The notes: generated from the sequence alone by a model not told the origin. 64,000 nt of DNA from Lysinibacillus capsici (GCF_003367505.1 NZ_PXXX01000008.1:158909-222908), one strand, 5' to 3'. Shown: positions 53,390-62,816, counted from the first letter of the stretch. Translations and numbers: made by a program.

Positions 53390-53782
53390 TTGGCACAAGT
53401 TCAATACATCGGCACTGGTCGCCGTAAAAGCTCTGTAGCTCGCGTACGTTTAGTACCAGGTACAGGTAAAATTGTTATCAACAAACGTGAAATCGAAGAA
53501 TACGTACCATTCGCTGCATTACGCGAAGTAATTAAACAACCATTAGTAGCTACTGAAACTACAGGAAGCTATGATATCCACGTAAACGTTAACGGTGGTG
53601 GATACACTGGTCAAGCTGGTGCTGTTCGTCACGGTATCGCTCGTGCTCTACTTCAAGTAGACCCAGATTTCCGTGCTGCATTAAAATCAGCTGGATTACT
53701 TACTCGTGATTCACGCATGAAAGAACGTAAAAAACCAGGTCTACGCGGCGCTCGTCGTGCACCTCAGTTCTCAAAACGTTAA
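53390..53782 (+). CDS. rpsI: 30S ribosomal protein S9
   Basis: S9 reaches the P-site tRNA with its basic C-terminal tail ([14 protein letters not shown]). The N-terminal [17 protein letters not shown] is typical. Length 130 aa. The start is TTG at 53390 behind GAGGAGGAT. A hairpin and a strong terminator follow. Confidence 0.97.
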   Translation: MAQVQYIGTGRRKSSVARVRLVPGTGKIVINKREIEEYVPFAALREVIKQPLVATETTGSYDIHVNVNGGGYTGQAGAVRHGIARALLQVDPDFRAALKSAGLLTRDSRMKERKKPGLRGARRAPQFSKR

Positions 53783-53844
53783 TATCGTTGTTATATCAAC
53801 GATTTCAAGCTCTTCTCAGGTTTACCTGAGAGGAGCTTTTTTTA
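53783..53844 (+). terminator. Hairpin plus terminator after rpsI
   Basis: A small stem, ATCGTTG/CAACGAT (about 53784-53803), is followed by a 13-14-base stem AAGCTCTTCTCAGG (53807-53820) with CCTGAGAGGAGCTT (53825-53838) and seven T. Confidence 0.92.
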
Positions 53845-54020
53845 CGTCGATAACAAAAACAATAGGATTTGTTCAGAATTTGTTTAACAGCCCTATGATA
53901 GGATGCCTAAGAGGACTAATGAAATACAGGTGAAAGTCATATTGCATAATGGATTTCATTCTAACTAACTGATAGTTTGATGTTATATATAATTGTGTTC
54001 AAAATAGGGGAGGGGGGATA

Positions 54021-57000
54021 GTGAAAAAAAATATTAGCATTACTTTGACCATTATCATGCTATTTATTATCGTATACTTTATTGGCAATGGAGAGTATTT
54101 TGTTAGTAGTAGTCAGCCGATTGCGCAGAATGGGATCGTTACGATTGAAGAAAAGGAACTACAAGAAAAGACTATTTTAAAACTAGATGGAGAATGGTCT
54201 TTCTATCCAAATATCTTAATAGCATCAAGCGATTCATTCGACGCGTACGAGAGCGAGAAAATACCAATTGAGGTGCCAGCTACTTGGAATAGCTTTGTAG
54301 AACCAAATGAGGAAGGACTTACTGTAGGAACGTATCATGTTAAGATAAATGTACCAGTTGAAGGGGAATATGGATTATATATTCGTTCAATTCGTCAATC
54401 TAACCGTGTTTTCATAAATGGAAAAGATGTAGGTAGTAAGGGGAATCCGAGTGAAACCTTAAAGGACTTTAAGTTCGAAAATGATGATAAATATACGGTG
54501 TTTGCACAAAGTGAGAATCTAATGCTTGATATAGTAATTCATGTCGGGAATTATAATTATCCAAAATCTGGTATTACTTTTCCTATTGAGTTTGGAACAA
54601 AGGAAGCTATTCAAAGAGATTTTAGCATGAAAATTTTAGCAGAATCGTTTGTATGTATTGGTTATATTGTATTCGGTGCAATTTATATTATATCGTATAG
54701 TCAAAATCGGAAGCGAAAAGAAGAATTGTTTTTGGGGTTATTCACTATATTATTCGGACTGTACATGTCGTTTACAAATGAAAAAGTATTTTTCCTTATT
54801 TTTACACATTTAACTATAAATGAACAAGTGCGTTTACAATTAGGGATTTTACCACTTGTTGATGTTTGTTTAGCATTATTTCTCTATTATTTGTATCCGG
54901 AGTTTATGAGGAAAAAAGCGATTTATATTATTAGTATTTTGTTAGGTTTACTTTTTTTTATCTATGGGATTTACAACCCGATGACAAAAAATAGCATGAT
55001 TATACCAATAGAAAATCTAGTTCTTTCCCAAATAATCTTTGCAGTAATTTTTATTCCAGTTGGGCTTTATAATGTGTTTGTGCTATTACGTGTGCTTGTG
55101 AAAGGTGTAGATGGCTCACATTATATTCTAATTCTTTTAGTATCTCTTACTTGTTATACTTTTTTAATGGTAATGTATTACATTTTCGATATACCTATGG
55201 TTTATAGTGAACAATTATTGTTTATTTTTACGCTATATAGTTTTGCATCTCTGCTTAGCTTCCGAGCAAATACATCTTTTAAGGAAGTTCAAGCGTTATC
55301 GGAAGAGCTTTTGATGCATAATCAAATGAAGGATGAGTTTTTATTGAAAACGTCTCATGAATTACGTACGCCCTTAAATGGTATTTTAAATATATCCAAA
55401 TCATTAATGGAAGGTGTACAAGGACCTTTAAAGCGTGAGCAACAAGAAAATGTTATTTTAATACATAATGTCGCGCAACGTTTAGGTTATTTAGTAGAGG
55501 ATTTATTGATTTCTTCGAATCATATGACCGGAGAAGTTCGTGTTATCCCTCGTGTTGTTCCGATAAGCGTAATTGATGAAGTAATTGAGGAAATTCGTAG
55601 TTTAATGTCGAGTGATACATCCATAAGGTTAATGAGTGCAGTAGATTCTAATTTACCCCATATGTATACAGATGAATTACGATTGAAACAAGTGCTTTAT
55701 AATTTACTCTATAATGCTCTGCAACATACAAAACATGGGCAAATTACAGTCTTAGCTAGTGTACGTAATGATTATATGGAAATACAAGTAAGCGATACTG
55801 GAATTGGTATACCATCACAAGACTTAGATCGAATTTTTAATTCTTTTTATCAAGTAAAGAAAGGTAAAAAAAGTGGGGGTCTTGGGTTAGGATTAAGTAT
55901 CTCAAAAAATATAGTAGAACAGTTAAATGGGGAAATTCATGTAACAAGTACATTAGGTGTTGGAACAATTTTTACATTTACGGTGCCACTTGCCACACTC
56001 GAAAAACTAGATATTGAAACACAACACCAGATAGGCAATCGAGCAGATAATACTATACTACAGCTAGATTTACCATTACTGCATAAAGGTAATGACAAAG
56101 CCATACTTATTGTTGATGATGATCATGTGAATATAAAAGTACTAGTGGACGCATTAATTCAAAAAGGCTATACCGTTATTGGAGTAGATAATGGGTTTGA
56201 AGCGATGGATTATATAAAGAAACATAAAGTAGATTGTATGTTAGTCGATTTAATGATGAATGGTATGTCAGGCTATGAATTATGCAAACAAGTACGAAAG
56301 CAATACGATATGTTGGAATTACCGATTATAGTTTTAACAGCAATTATGCAGCATTCGGATTTAGTGTTATCTTTACAAGTTGGGGCAAATGATTATCTGC
56401 AAAAACCGATTACGATGGATGAATTACTAGTGCGTATTCAATCATTACTAGCGGTTCGACAATCTTCCATTGATGCGATTGAAGATGAAATGAATTATTT
56501 ATATGCGCAAGTAACTCCTCATTTTGTCTACAATACACTTAACACTATTATCGGCTTAAGCTATACAAATATAGAGAATACACGAGAGGCGTTATACAGT
56601 TTAGCCACCTATTTCCGTGCCAAGCTAAATGTCCATTATCGTAACAGCATGGTTTCAATAGAAGATGAAATAGATCTTGTAAAAGCATATCTCTATATTG
56701 AAAAAATGCGCTTTGGTGATCGTCTTACAGTTGCGTATGATATTGATGAGTCCATTCAATCTTTGATTCCAGCATTATCAATTCAGCCTATAGTTGAAAA
56801 TGCAGTTTTTCACGGGATTTCGAAGAAAAAAGAAGGTGGTACTATTGAGGTGAGTGTGCAACGAGAAGGTCAATTTATACGTATTAAAATTTATGATAAT
56901 GGGGTCGGTATCTCAGAAGAAAAGTTGCAACGATTAGTAAATGAAGAAAACTCACGTATTGGATTTACGAATCCTTTGAAAAAATTTAAGCTTATGAGAA

Positions 57001-57077
57001 ATGCCAGTTTTCGTATATATAGTGAAGAAGGAAAAGGAACTACTGTTATTATTCTATTACCAGAAGAGAATTCGTAA
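54021..57077 (+). CDS. Hybrid sensor kinase with two kinase cores (7TMR-DISM, HisKA, receiver, LytS-type)
   Basis: This 1018-residue membrane protein is multi-domain. It has an N-terminal anchor (about 5-24), an extracellular beta-rich domain (about 45-195), seven hydrophobic segments of 7TMR-DISM type (about 205-415), a HisKA domain with H446 in SHELRTP, an HATPase with N565 and DTGIGIP, a receiver domain (about 693-810; D699-D701, phosphoacceptor D743, K795), and then a second, LytS/YesM-type kinase with H834 in TPHFVYNTLN, N927 and a second ATPase fold to the end. No separate response regulator is adjacent. The start is GTG behind GGGAGGGGGG. Ligand and output are unknown. Confidence 0.85.
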   Translation: MKKNISITLTIIMLFIIVYFIGNGEYFVSSSQPIAQNGIVTIEEKELQEKTILKLDGEWSFYPNILIASSDSFDAYESEKIPIEVPATWNSFVEPNEEGLTVGTYHVKINVPVEGEYGLYIRSIRQSNRVFINGKDVGSKGNPSETLKDFKFENDDKYTVFAQSENLMLDIVIHVGNYNYPKSGITFPIEFGTKEAIQRDFSMKILAESFVCIGYIVFGAIYIISYSQNRKRKEELFLGLFTILFGLYMSFTNEKVFFLIFTHLTINEQVRLQLGILPLVDVCLALFLYYLYPEFMRKKAIYIISILLGLLFFIYGIYNPMTKNSMIIPIENLVLSQIIFAVIFIPVGLYNVFVLLRVLVKGVDGSHYILILLVSLTCYTFLMVMYYIFDIPMVYSEQLLFIFTLYSFASLLSFRANTSFKEVQALSEELLMHNQMKDEFLLKTSHELRTPLNGILNISKSLMEGVQGPLKREQQENVILIHNVAQRLGYLVEDLLISSNHMTGEVRVIPRVVPISVIDEVIEEIRSLMSSDTSIRLMSAVDSNLPHMYTDELRLKQVLYNLLYNALQHTKHGQITVLASVRNDYMEIQVSDTGIGIPSQDLDRIFNSFYQVKKGKKSGGLGLGLSISKNIVEQLNGEIHVTSTLGVGTIFTFTVPLATLEKLDIETQHQIGNRADNTILQLDLPLLHKGNDKAILIVDDDHVNIKVLVDALIQKGYTVIGVDNGFEAMDYIKKHKVDCMLVDLMMNGMSGYELCKQVRKQYDMLELPIIVLTAIMQHSDLVLSLQVGANDYLQKPITMDELLVRIQSLLAVRQSSIDAIEDEMNYLYAQVTPHFVYNTLNTIIGLSYTNIENTREALYSLATYFRAKLNVHYRNSMVSIEDEIDLVKAYLYIEKMRFGDRLTVAYDIDESIQSLIPALSIQPIVENAVFHGISKKKEGGTIEVSVQREGQFIRIKIYDNGVGISEEKLQRLVNEENSRIGFTNPLKKFKLMRNASFRIYSEEGKGTTVIILLPEENS

Positions 57078-57150
57078 CCTTTACAAATGGCGTACCGTTT
57101 AAAGATGATTTGGTCTTTACGGAGTCAGAGGCAGACGAAACATCTATCCT

Positions 57151-57186
57151 AAGACTCTTTCTACTTTCGAGGAAAGAGTCTTTTTG
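57151..57186 (+). terminator. Terminator after the hybrid kinase
   Basis: AAGACTCTTTC (57151-57161) pairs with GAAAGAGTCTT (57172-57182) and continues into TTTT. A further inverted repeat (AAGCAATCT/AGATTGCTT, about 57202-57233) follows. Confidence 0.85.
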
Positions 57187-57335
57187 TCATTCCATCATAA
57201 AAAGCAATCTGTGAAGTAACCCAAAGATTGCTTAACGTTATTTCTTTTGAAATTGCAGGTGAAATTGATGCAACAGGTAAGCTAATTCCGAAGTGAGGCC
57301 ATCTAGAAAAGTATATGAAAATATCTCCTATAGTG

Positions 57336-57941
57336 TTAACTGTTATTTCGTTCGGGTACAGCTTCTTTTAAAATTTGCTCAATCTCATAAAAGCCTAGTT
57401 TTTTTGCATGCTGCAATGGTGTGACACCATCTTGATCTCCAATAGTTATATCAGCACCATGATCCACCAATAATTGCACAATTTCTTGATGTTTCTCCCC
57501 ACCATTGCCTAATATGACTGCCTCCAATAGAGCTGTCCAATGCAAATTATTAATGTGATTGACATGAATGTCCGAGTGATTAAGTAGCTCTCGGACCACC
57601 TCAACATGTCCACGTTCGGATGCAGGGATGATGGCAATTCCACCAAAGCGATTAGTTAGCTTTGTATCTGCCCCTGCAGATATGGCAAGTTTAACGATTT
57701 CTAAATAGCCTGATGCCCCTGCATGTAAAAGTACGTTCTCAAGGTTATTATCTCTAATATTAATATCAGCACCATGTTGAATGAGCACCTTCACAGTATC
57801 CACCTGGTTATTATAAGTGGCAGCTAAGACAGGGGTTCTTCCATTCTGATCCGTTGTATTAATATTGATGCCTTTTTGCAGAAGTGCTAATACTTTATCA
57901 GTATCACCGTTCGCTGCTGAAAGTATTAATTGATCATTCAT
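57336..57941 (-). CDS. Ankyrin-repeat protein
   Basis: The 201-residue protein consists of about five or six ankyrin repeats from residue 3 to the end, with the consensus pieces NGRTPVLAAT, VLIQHGADIN, GHVEVVRELL and DGVTPLQHAKKLG. There is no signal peptide or membrane segment, so it is probably cytoplasmic. Ankyrin repeats mediate protein binding; the partner is not known. The ATG at 57941 (reading left) has GAGGGTGG a few bases upstream. It is alone on the minus strand, convergent with the kinase gene. Such small ankyrin proteins are common in Bacillales. Confidence 0.85.
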   Translation of the reverse strand: MNDQLILSAANGDTDKVLALLQKGININTTDQNGRTPVLAATYNNQVDTVKVLIQHGADINIRDNNLENVLLHAGASGYLEIVKLAISAGADTKLTNRFGGIAIIPASERGHVEVVRELLNHSDIHVNHINNLHWTALLEAVILGNGGEKHQEIVQLLVDHGADITIGDQDGVTPLQHAKKLGFYEIEQILKEAVPERNNS

Positions 57942-58385
57942 TTTTCCACCCTCTTTTCTTTGGTTAAAACAGCCAAATGACTAATGGTATATCACTGTAG
58001 CCTACTTTTCCGTTTATAAAAATATGGTAACATGTTGCGAATTATACGAGTAATATTAAAAAGATATGCTAGGCTTAGCTTTTTCCTATAATAAATAATG
58101 TTGAAGTACTCGTTTGTGAGAAATGTCGATCACCCATAAATTAAGTATATGTAGAAAAAAATAAATAGCTTTTTACATAAACCTCACTATTAGTGTACAG
58201 ATTTAATATATATTAAAAATATTTTCGTATAAGTTTATGTTTTTTTAAGAAATTATTTAGGGGGAGTTTAACATTCCACTTTAATATAGTTTTTAGAAGG
58301 TACAACAAACCTTTCATTTTTAAAAATTGTCATTATGGGTTTGATGTAACTCAAAATATAAACTAACCAATGGAGGTAAGTAGGT
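57942..58385. other. Intergenic region between ankyrin and lipoprotein genes
   Basis: This 444-base AT-rich divergent gap must hold promoters for the genes on both sides. I found no convincing hexamer pair, terminator, repeat or short gene. The lipoprotein ribosome site is GGAGG at 58372-58376. Confidence 0.5.
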
Positions 58386-59354
58386 ATGAAAAAAATATTA
58401 ATAGTATCTGTTGCTGCTATTGCATTACTGGCAGCATGTCAAGATAAGGAGCCTGCAAAAGGTAATAAGACAAATAGTGAGGAAGTTAAAACAGAAAGTA
58501 CTGTAACAGAAAATACTGCCAAAGAGCAATTAACAAAGGGACAAGAAATGGCTAATGTTCTAAGTGGTACAAATTGGCAAGGTACAAAGGTTTATGATCA
58601 AGATAACAATGATTTAACGGAGGAGAACGCAAACTTCATTGGCTTAGCAAAATATGATGCCCAGACAGGTCATTATGAATTCTTTGACGCGGCTACAGGT
58701 AAAAGCCGTGAGGATAAAGGGACATTCTTTATCACAAATGATGGGAAACAAAGAATATTAATTTCCGAATCAAAAAACTACCAAGCAGTTGTCGAGATCA
58801 CTGAGCTAAACGATAGTATCTTTACTTATAAGAGAATAGGTAAAGATGCTGCGGGCAATGATGTAGAAATATTCGTGGAACATATTCCATATAAAGAAAA
58901 AGAACTGGCATTTACTGATTCCGATAAAACGTTAGATGCTTCTACAGGTCAAATTGTTACAGACGTTGACGGAGATAAAATTCTCGCTGATACACTATGG
59001 CATGGAACAGTTGTGTTAGATGAAGCGGGTAATGATGTAACAGAATTCAATTCAAATTTCATTAGCATTGCAAAGTATGATGCAAATACTAACAAATATG
59101 AGTTCTTTAATCCTGAAACAGGTGAAAGTCGTGGAGACTATGGTTACTTTAATGTCATTCATGATAATAAAATAAGAGCGCATGTTTCTGTCGGTGATAA
59201 TAAGTATGGTGTAGCTCTTGAAATTACAGAAATCAACGATAAGAAGTTCACGTATAAACGAACAGGTAAAGACAAAGATGGCAATGATATAACTGTATTT
59301 GTAGAGCATGAGCCATATACAGGTGAATTCAAACCTACTTTTACAAACCAATAA
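58386..59354 (+). CDS. Lipoprotein with two tandem DUF4822-like domains
   Basis: A signal peptide with lipobox LAAC (C18) marks a lipid-anchored surface protein. A charged linker (about 19-55) leads to two homologous domains, at about 57-172 and 198-314. Both carry W-G-T-x-V, NFI-(G/S)-(L/I)-AKYDA, YEFF, TG-SR and FTYKR-GKD-GND...FVEH-PY. I recall this unit as DUF4822; its function is unknown. The two copies have diverged well beyond recent duplication. The gene stands alone with its own terminator. Confidence 0.85.
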   Translation: MKKILIVSVAAIALLAACQDKEPAKGNKTNSEEVKTESTVTENTAKEQLTKGQEMANVLSGTNWQGTKVYDQDNNDLTEENANFIGLAKYDAQTGHYEFFDAATGKSREDKGTFFITNDGKQRILISESKNYQAVVEITELNDSIFTYKRIGKDAAGNDVEIFVEHIPYKEKELAFTDSDKTLDASTGQIVTDVDGDKILADTLWHGTVVLDEAGNDVTEFNSNFISIAKYDANTNKYEFFNPETGESRGDYGYFNVIHDNKIRAHVSVGDNKYGVALEITEINDKKFTYKRTGKDKDGNDITVFVEHEPYTGEFKPTFTNQ

Positions 59355-59389
59355 AATTGTTCTTCCTCCCTTAATATAGAAGAAATTAA

Positions 59390-59424
59390 AACTCTCAAGT
59401 TTGTGACTTGGGAGTTTTTTTTAC
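59390..59424 (+). terminator. Terminator after the lipoprotein gene
   Basis: AACTCTCAAGT (59390-59400) pairs with ACTTGGGAGTT (59406-59416) through one wobble, followed by a long T-run to 59422. Confidence 0.9.
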
Positions 59425-59430
59425 TTTCTG

Positions 59431-59459
59431 GCATAGTTCATCCACTAATTTCGTACACT
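59431..59459 (+). promoter_or_regulatory. Candidate sigma-E promoter of cwlD
   Basis: GCATAGT (59431-59437) and CGTACACT (59452-59459) are 14 bases apart. Compared with the recalled sigma-E consensus (kmATATT, 14 bases, CATACAmT) only one base of the -35 and one of the -10 differ. It ends 25 bases before the cwlD start. cwlD of B. subtilis is expressed during sporulation. Confidence 0.55.
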
Positions 59460-59484
59460 AAATGTAAAAGGGTGGTGTATATGG

Positions 59485-60198
59485 GTGAAGCGCTGGCTTG
59501 CACTAGGAGTAATTATGCTTATGAGTATAGTGGTCGTGGCATATGAAACAAATGCTTCGGACCGTAACTTCTTCTTACCGGACCCACTTGGTGGCATAAA
59601 AATTGTCATTGATGCAGGGCATGGTGGTGAGGACGGAGGAGCTTCAAAGGGCGAAGTGATTGAAAAGGATATTACACTTGCAATTGCTCAGCATGTAGAG
59701 AAGCAATTAAAGAAAAAAGGCGCAACGGTTATAATGACACGAACGAAAAATGGTGATGTAATCGATGAGCATGCGCCATCAGAAAAATATGGAACAATGA
59801 GAGAACGGAAAAAGCAAGATATCTTCCTAAGAAAGGATATCGTGGAAAAGGAAAAGCCAGATGTATTTATAACTATTCATGCAAATGCCATTCCTGAAAC
59901 AAAATGGCGTGGCGCACAGGTATTTTACCATAAGGAAGGACATGCTGATGGAGAGATTCTTGCCAAGAGTATTCAAGAATCCATTCGCACTAATTTAAAA
60001 AATACAGATCGTGAAGCATTGTCTATTAAGCAAATCTATTTATTGAAGAAAGCGGAAGTACCTGCAGCTTTAGTGGAGACTGGTTTTATTAGTAATGATG
60101 AGGAACGAGCATTATTAGTGGACAAAAACTATCAAGAAAAAATGGCAGATGCCATAGTTGAAGGTATAGAAGACTATTTATTAGCCAAAATTGAGTAG
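59485..60198 (+). CDS. cwlD: Spore cortex N-acetylmuramoyl-L-alanine amidase
   Basis: CwlD removes the peptide from muramic acid so that PdaA can form muramic-delta-lactam in spore cortex, the mark read by germination enzymes. A membrane anchor (about 4-20) is followed by an Amidase_3 domain with zinc ligands H46 (DAGHGG), E60 and H132 (TIHANA) and catalytic E198 (LVETGF). Length 237 aa. The start is GTG 59485; an ATG at 59481 is out of frame. salA follows, as in Bacillus. Confidence 0.95.
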   Translation: MKRWLALGVIMLMSIVVVAYETNASDRNFFLPDPLGGIKIVIDAGHGGEDGGASKGEVIEKDITLAIAQHVEKQLKKKGATVIMTRTKNGDVIDEHAPSEKYGTMRERKKQDIFLRKDIVEKEKPDVFITIHANAIPETKWRGAQVFYHKEGHADGEILAKSIQESIRTNLKNTDREALSIKQIYLLKKAEVPAALVETGFISNDEERALLVDKNYQEKMADAIVEGIEDYLLAKIE

Positions 60199-60270
60199 AG
60201 CAACATCTACAACGTAAATCAAATCATTATGATATACTAATATTGAGACAATATAAGGGGAGTGTTCGTC

Positions 60271-61326
60271 GTGATTACTGAACAACAAGTACGAGAAATA
60301 CTGGGACAACTACAAGATCCATTTTTACATAAATCGCTTGCAGAAACAGATGGTATTACGAACGTAGCAATAAAAGAAGAAAAAAATCATGTCAGTGTAA
60401 AAATTGCCATTGCTAAACTGAATACACCGGAACAATTACAACTACAAATGAAAGTTGTTGAGGTGTTGAAAGAAGCAGGTGTAAACACTGTTGGTATTCG
60501 TTTTGAAGAACTATCAACAGAAAAATTGCAAAGCTTCCGTGGCACAGCAACAGAGTCGGAAGCACAAGATATTTTATCTCCATTAAGCACAGTCCAAGTA
60601 ATTTCAATTGCTTCTGGTAAAGGTGGAGTTGGTAAATCGACAGTATCAGTAAACTTAGCTGTTGCTTTAGCTCGTCTAGGAAAGAAAGTCGGCTTAATTG
60701 ACGCAGATATTTATGGATTTAGTGTACCTGATATGATGGGTGTAACGGATATGCCTAAGGTAGTCGATAATCGTATTTTCCCAGTAGATCGCTTTGGGGT
60801 AAAAATGATTTCAATGGGCTTCTTTGTAGAAAATAACGCACCGATCGTATGGCGCGGACCAATGCTTGGTAAAGTATTAGATCAATTCTTCCGTGATGTT
60901 GAGTGGGGTGAATTAGATTATCTATTATTAGATTTACCTCCTGGCACAGGTGACGTTGCATTAGATATCCATCAAATGTTGCCATCATCAAAAGAAATTG
61001 TTGTAACAACTCCACACCCAACAGCAGCATTTGTTGCAGCTCGTGCAGGGGCAATGGCGCTTCAAACAGACCATGAAATTTTAGGAGTTATCGAAAACAT
61101 GGCTTGGTTTGAATCTAAAGCAGGTGACCGAGAATTTGTCTTTGGGCAAGGAGGAGGACCAAAGCTAGCTGACGAACTACGTACAGAGTTGCTTGGACAA
61201 ATCCCGCTTGGGCAACCAGATTGGACAGATGAAGATTTTGCTCCTTCTGTATACGCTGAAAAACATACAACAGGACAAATTTATTTAGACATCGCGACGA
61301 AAATCATCGATAAATTAAATAAATAA
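60271..61326 (+). CDS. salA: Mrp/NBP35-family ATPase SalA
   Basis: SalA is a P-loop ATPase of the Mrp family. In B. subtilis it represses scoC and so affects exoprotease genes; other Mrp proteins carry iron-sulphur clusters. An N-terminal MIP18-like domain (about 1-90) precedes the deviant Walker A SGKGGVGKSTVSVN and the DLPPGTGD motif. I choose GTG 60271 (MITEQQVRE, 351 aa), eight bases after AAGGGGAG; GTG 60262 touches that site. Order cwlD-salA-gerD-kbaA is conserved. Confidence 0.93.
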   Translation: MITEQQVREILGQLQDPFLHKSLAETDGITNVAIKEEKNHVSVKIAIAKLNTPEQLQLQMKVVEVLKEAGVNTVGIRFEELSTEKLQSFRGTATESEAQDILSPLSTVQVISIASGKGGVGKSTVSVNLAVALARLGKKVGLIDADIYGFSVPDMMGVTDMPKVVDNRIFPVDRFGVKMISMGFFVENNAPIVWRGPMLGKVLDQFFRDVEWGELDYLLLDLPPGTGDVALDIHQMLPSSKEIVVTTPHPTAAFVAARAGAMALQTDHEILGVIENMAWFESKAGDREFVFGQGGGPKLADELRTELLGQIPLGQPDWTDEDFAPSVYAEKHTTGQIYLDIATKIIDKLNK

Positions 61327-61327
61327 T

Positions 61328-61370
61328 AAAAAACGGATTTCCACCAGTTTTATGGGGAAATCCGTTTTTA
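61328..61370. terminator. Bidirectional terminator between salA and gerD
   Basis: An A-run, CGGATTTCC (61334-61342), then GGAAATCCG (61356-61364) and a T-run form a symmetric hairpin that can end both convergent genes. Confidence 0.92.
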
Positions 61371-61381
61371 CATTACCAAGG

Positions 61382-61990
61382 TTACTCGGTACTTTTTTGT
61401 CCCTTATCCGATCCGCCACCACTATCGCCACTCGCTTCTTTCTTATCGCCACTTCCTGATGAACCTGTTTCGCCACTTTTCTTAATAAGTTCCTGCCATT
61501 TAGATTGCATTAAAGGGCTTTCGATCGTTTCCTTTACAACTTCCTCCATTTGCTTGCGCATATTGGATGATTTAAGGATAGTCTCCAACTGCTTTTGCAT
61601 ATCGGGTTGCCCGAAAAATGCCTCCATATCCTTTTGGAAAGTCGGATCTTTTATTAAGTTCTTCATAATATCCTGTTGCTGTTTTTGCATACTTTTCGCA
61701 ACAGTTTCTTTAAACTTTGGATCTTCAAAGGTTTTTTTCCAAAAGTCTTCTGCTTCCTTGGAAAGTAAAGTTTCCTCGGTAGCTTTTTTCACTTCATCAT
61801 GCTCTAAAATCAAGAGCTCACGGAAACTCGGCTCTTCTAAAAGCTGTCGCAATGCCTTTTTACCATCCTCTGTTTGTAAAGAGTCAATCATGATTTTTTT
61901 TATTTCATCATAGGACATGGTAGAGGTTTTATCTTGTGAACAGGCAGAAAGAAAAAGCATTAGAATCAGTAATAAGGTGAATTTTCGCAT
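61382..61990 (-). CDS. gerD: Spore germination lipoprotein GerD
   Basis: GerD is an inner spore membrane lipoprotein needed to cluster nutrient germinant receptors. The N-terminal signal ends in lipobox LSAC (C17 with the start used). The middle is highly helical with repeated Q/K/E segments (EDPKFKETVAKSMQKQQQDI, SNMRKQMEEVV), and the C-terminus is a Gly/Ser-rich tail. I use ATG 61990 (202 aa), ten bases from AAAGGA; TTG 61996 is the alternative. In B. subtilis gerD is on the same strand order as cwlD-salA but transcribed in the opposite sense, as here. Confidence 0.9.
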   Translation of the reverse strand: MRKFTLLLILMLFLSACSQDKTSTMSYDEIKKIMIDSLQTEDGKKALRQLLEEPSFRELLILEHDEVKKATEETLLSKEAEDFWKKTFEDPKFKETVAKSMQKQQQDIMKNLIKDPTFQKDMEAFFGQPDMQKQLETILKSSNMRKQMEEVVKETIESPLMQSKWQELIKKSGETGSSGSGDKKEASGDSGGGSDKGQKSTE

Positions 61991-62141
61991 CGACAATCAG
62001 TCCTTTCTCTAGATAGACTCTTTCAATTATTGTTCACATTTCTCAGGACTTTATGTATTGGTTAGGATGAGAAATAGCTTTTTTAACAAGGCATTGATAA
62101 AATAAGGACAGATATATTGAGAAATTGGGGGACTTTTAGTT

Positions 62142-62816
62142 GTGACGATACGAAATTGGGCAAAGTTTTTCTTCTTTGCAATGCTCGTTGGTGGTGCAGT
62201 CAACGGAGTTTTTAGTTTATTTATTCGCTGGGAATTCTTCCAACCATACATAGCAAACGGTCAATGGGGTGAGTTTTTCGCTGGACTTTTATGGATGGTT
62301 TTCTTAGGGTTTACAATGAGTGTTATAGCGCAAGCTGGCTTTTTTGCTTATTTAACACTTCATCAGGTAGGTGTTAATATTTTTAGAACACTGACATTAT
62401 GGAATTGGGTACAGCTATTATTAATTGCCATAACGATTTTCGATATAATTTTCTTCCGCTTTATTCCTGGTGTGAAGGATGGGCAAAGCTGGTTGTTCTA
62501 TGTAGGACTATTAATTGTCCTCATTTTTGGGGCAATAGCAACAGCTGTTCAAAAAGTAAAATTAACAGGGAAAAAACATGTAATGATTTCGGCACTATTC
62601 TTTATGATTGTCATTACAACGTTGGAATGGACAATTGCCTTGATGGGTCGCGATGAAAATATTAATGAGTATGTTGCTCTTTTATTATTCCCATTATTGG
62701 CGGTTAATGCGTATCAATTATTAGTATTACCTAAATATAATGCAAAATCTGATGAAGATCGTCAAAAATTAGAAGCACGACGCCAAGCTCGTCGTGAACA
62801 GGCTAAAAACGCATAA
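62142..62816 (+). CDS. kbaA: KinB-signalling pathway activation protein KbaA
   Basis: KbaA is a membrane protein that in B. subtilis activates the KinB branch of the sporulation phosphorelay. The 224 residues show about six hydrophobic segments and a positively charged C-terminal tail rich in Arg/Lys (about 200-224). It has the family opening TIRNWAKFFFFAMLVGG. The start is GTG 62142 with a GGGGGAC ribosome site about ten bases away. It lies between gerD and the pdaB position, as in Bacillus. Confidence 0.9.
   Translation: MTIRNWAKFFFFAMLVGGAVNGVFSLFIRWEFFQPYIANGQWGEFFAGLLWMVFLGFTMSVIAQAGFFAYLTLHQVGVNIFRTLTLWNWVQLLLIAITIFDIIFFRFIPGVKDGQSWLFYVGLLIVLIFGAIATAVQKVKLTGKKHVMISALFFMIVITTLEWTIALMGRDENINEYVALLLFPLLAVNAYQLLVLPKYNAKSDEDRQKLEARRQARREQAKNA

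Noticed and set aside
57202..57233. Inverted repeat AAGCAATCT/AGATTGCTT as a second terminator
   Set aside because: No T-run follows it in either direction; it is mentioned only as a hairpin beside the real terminator.
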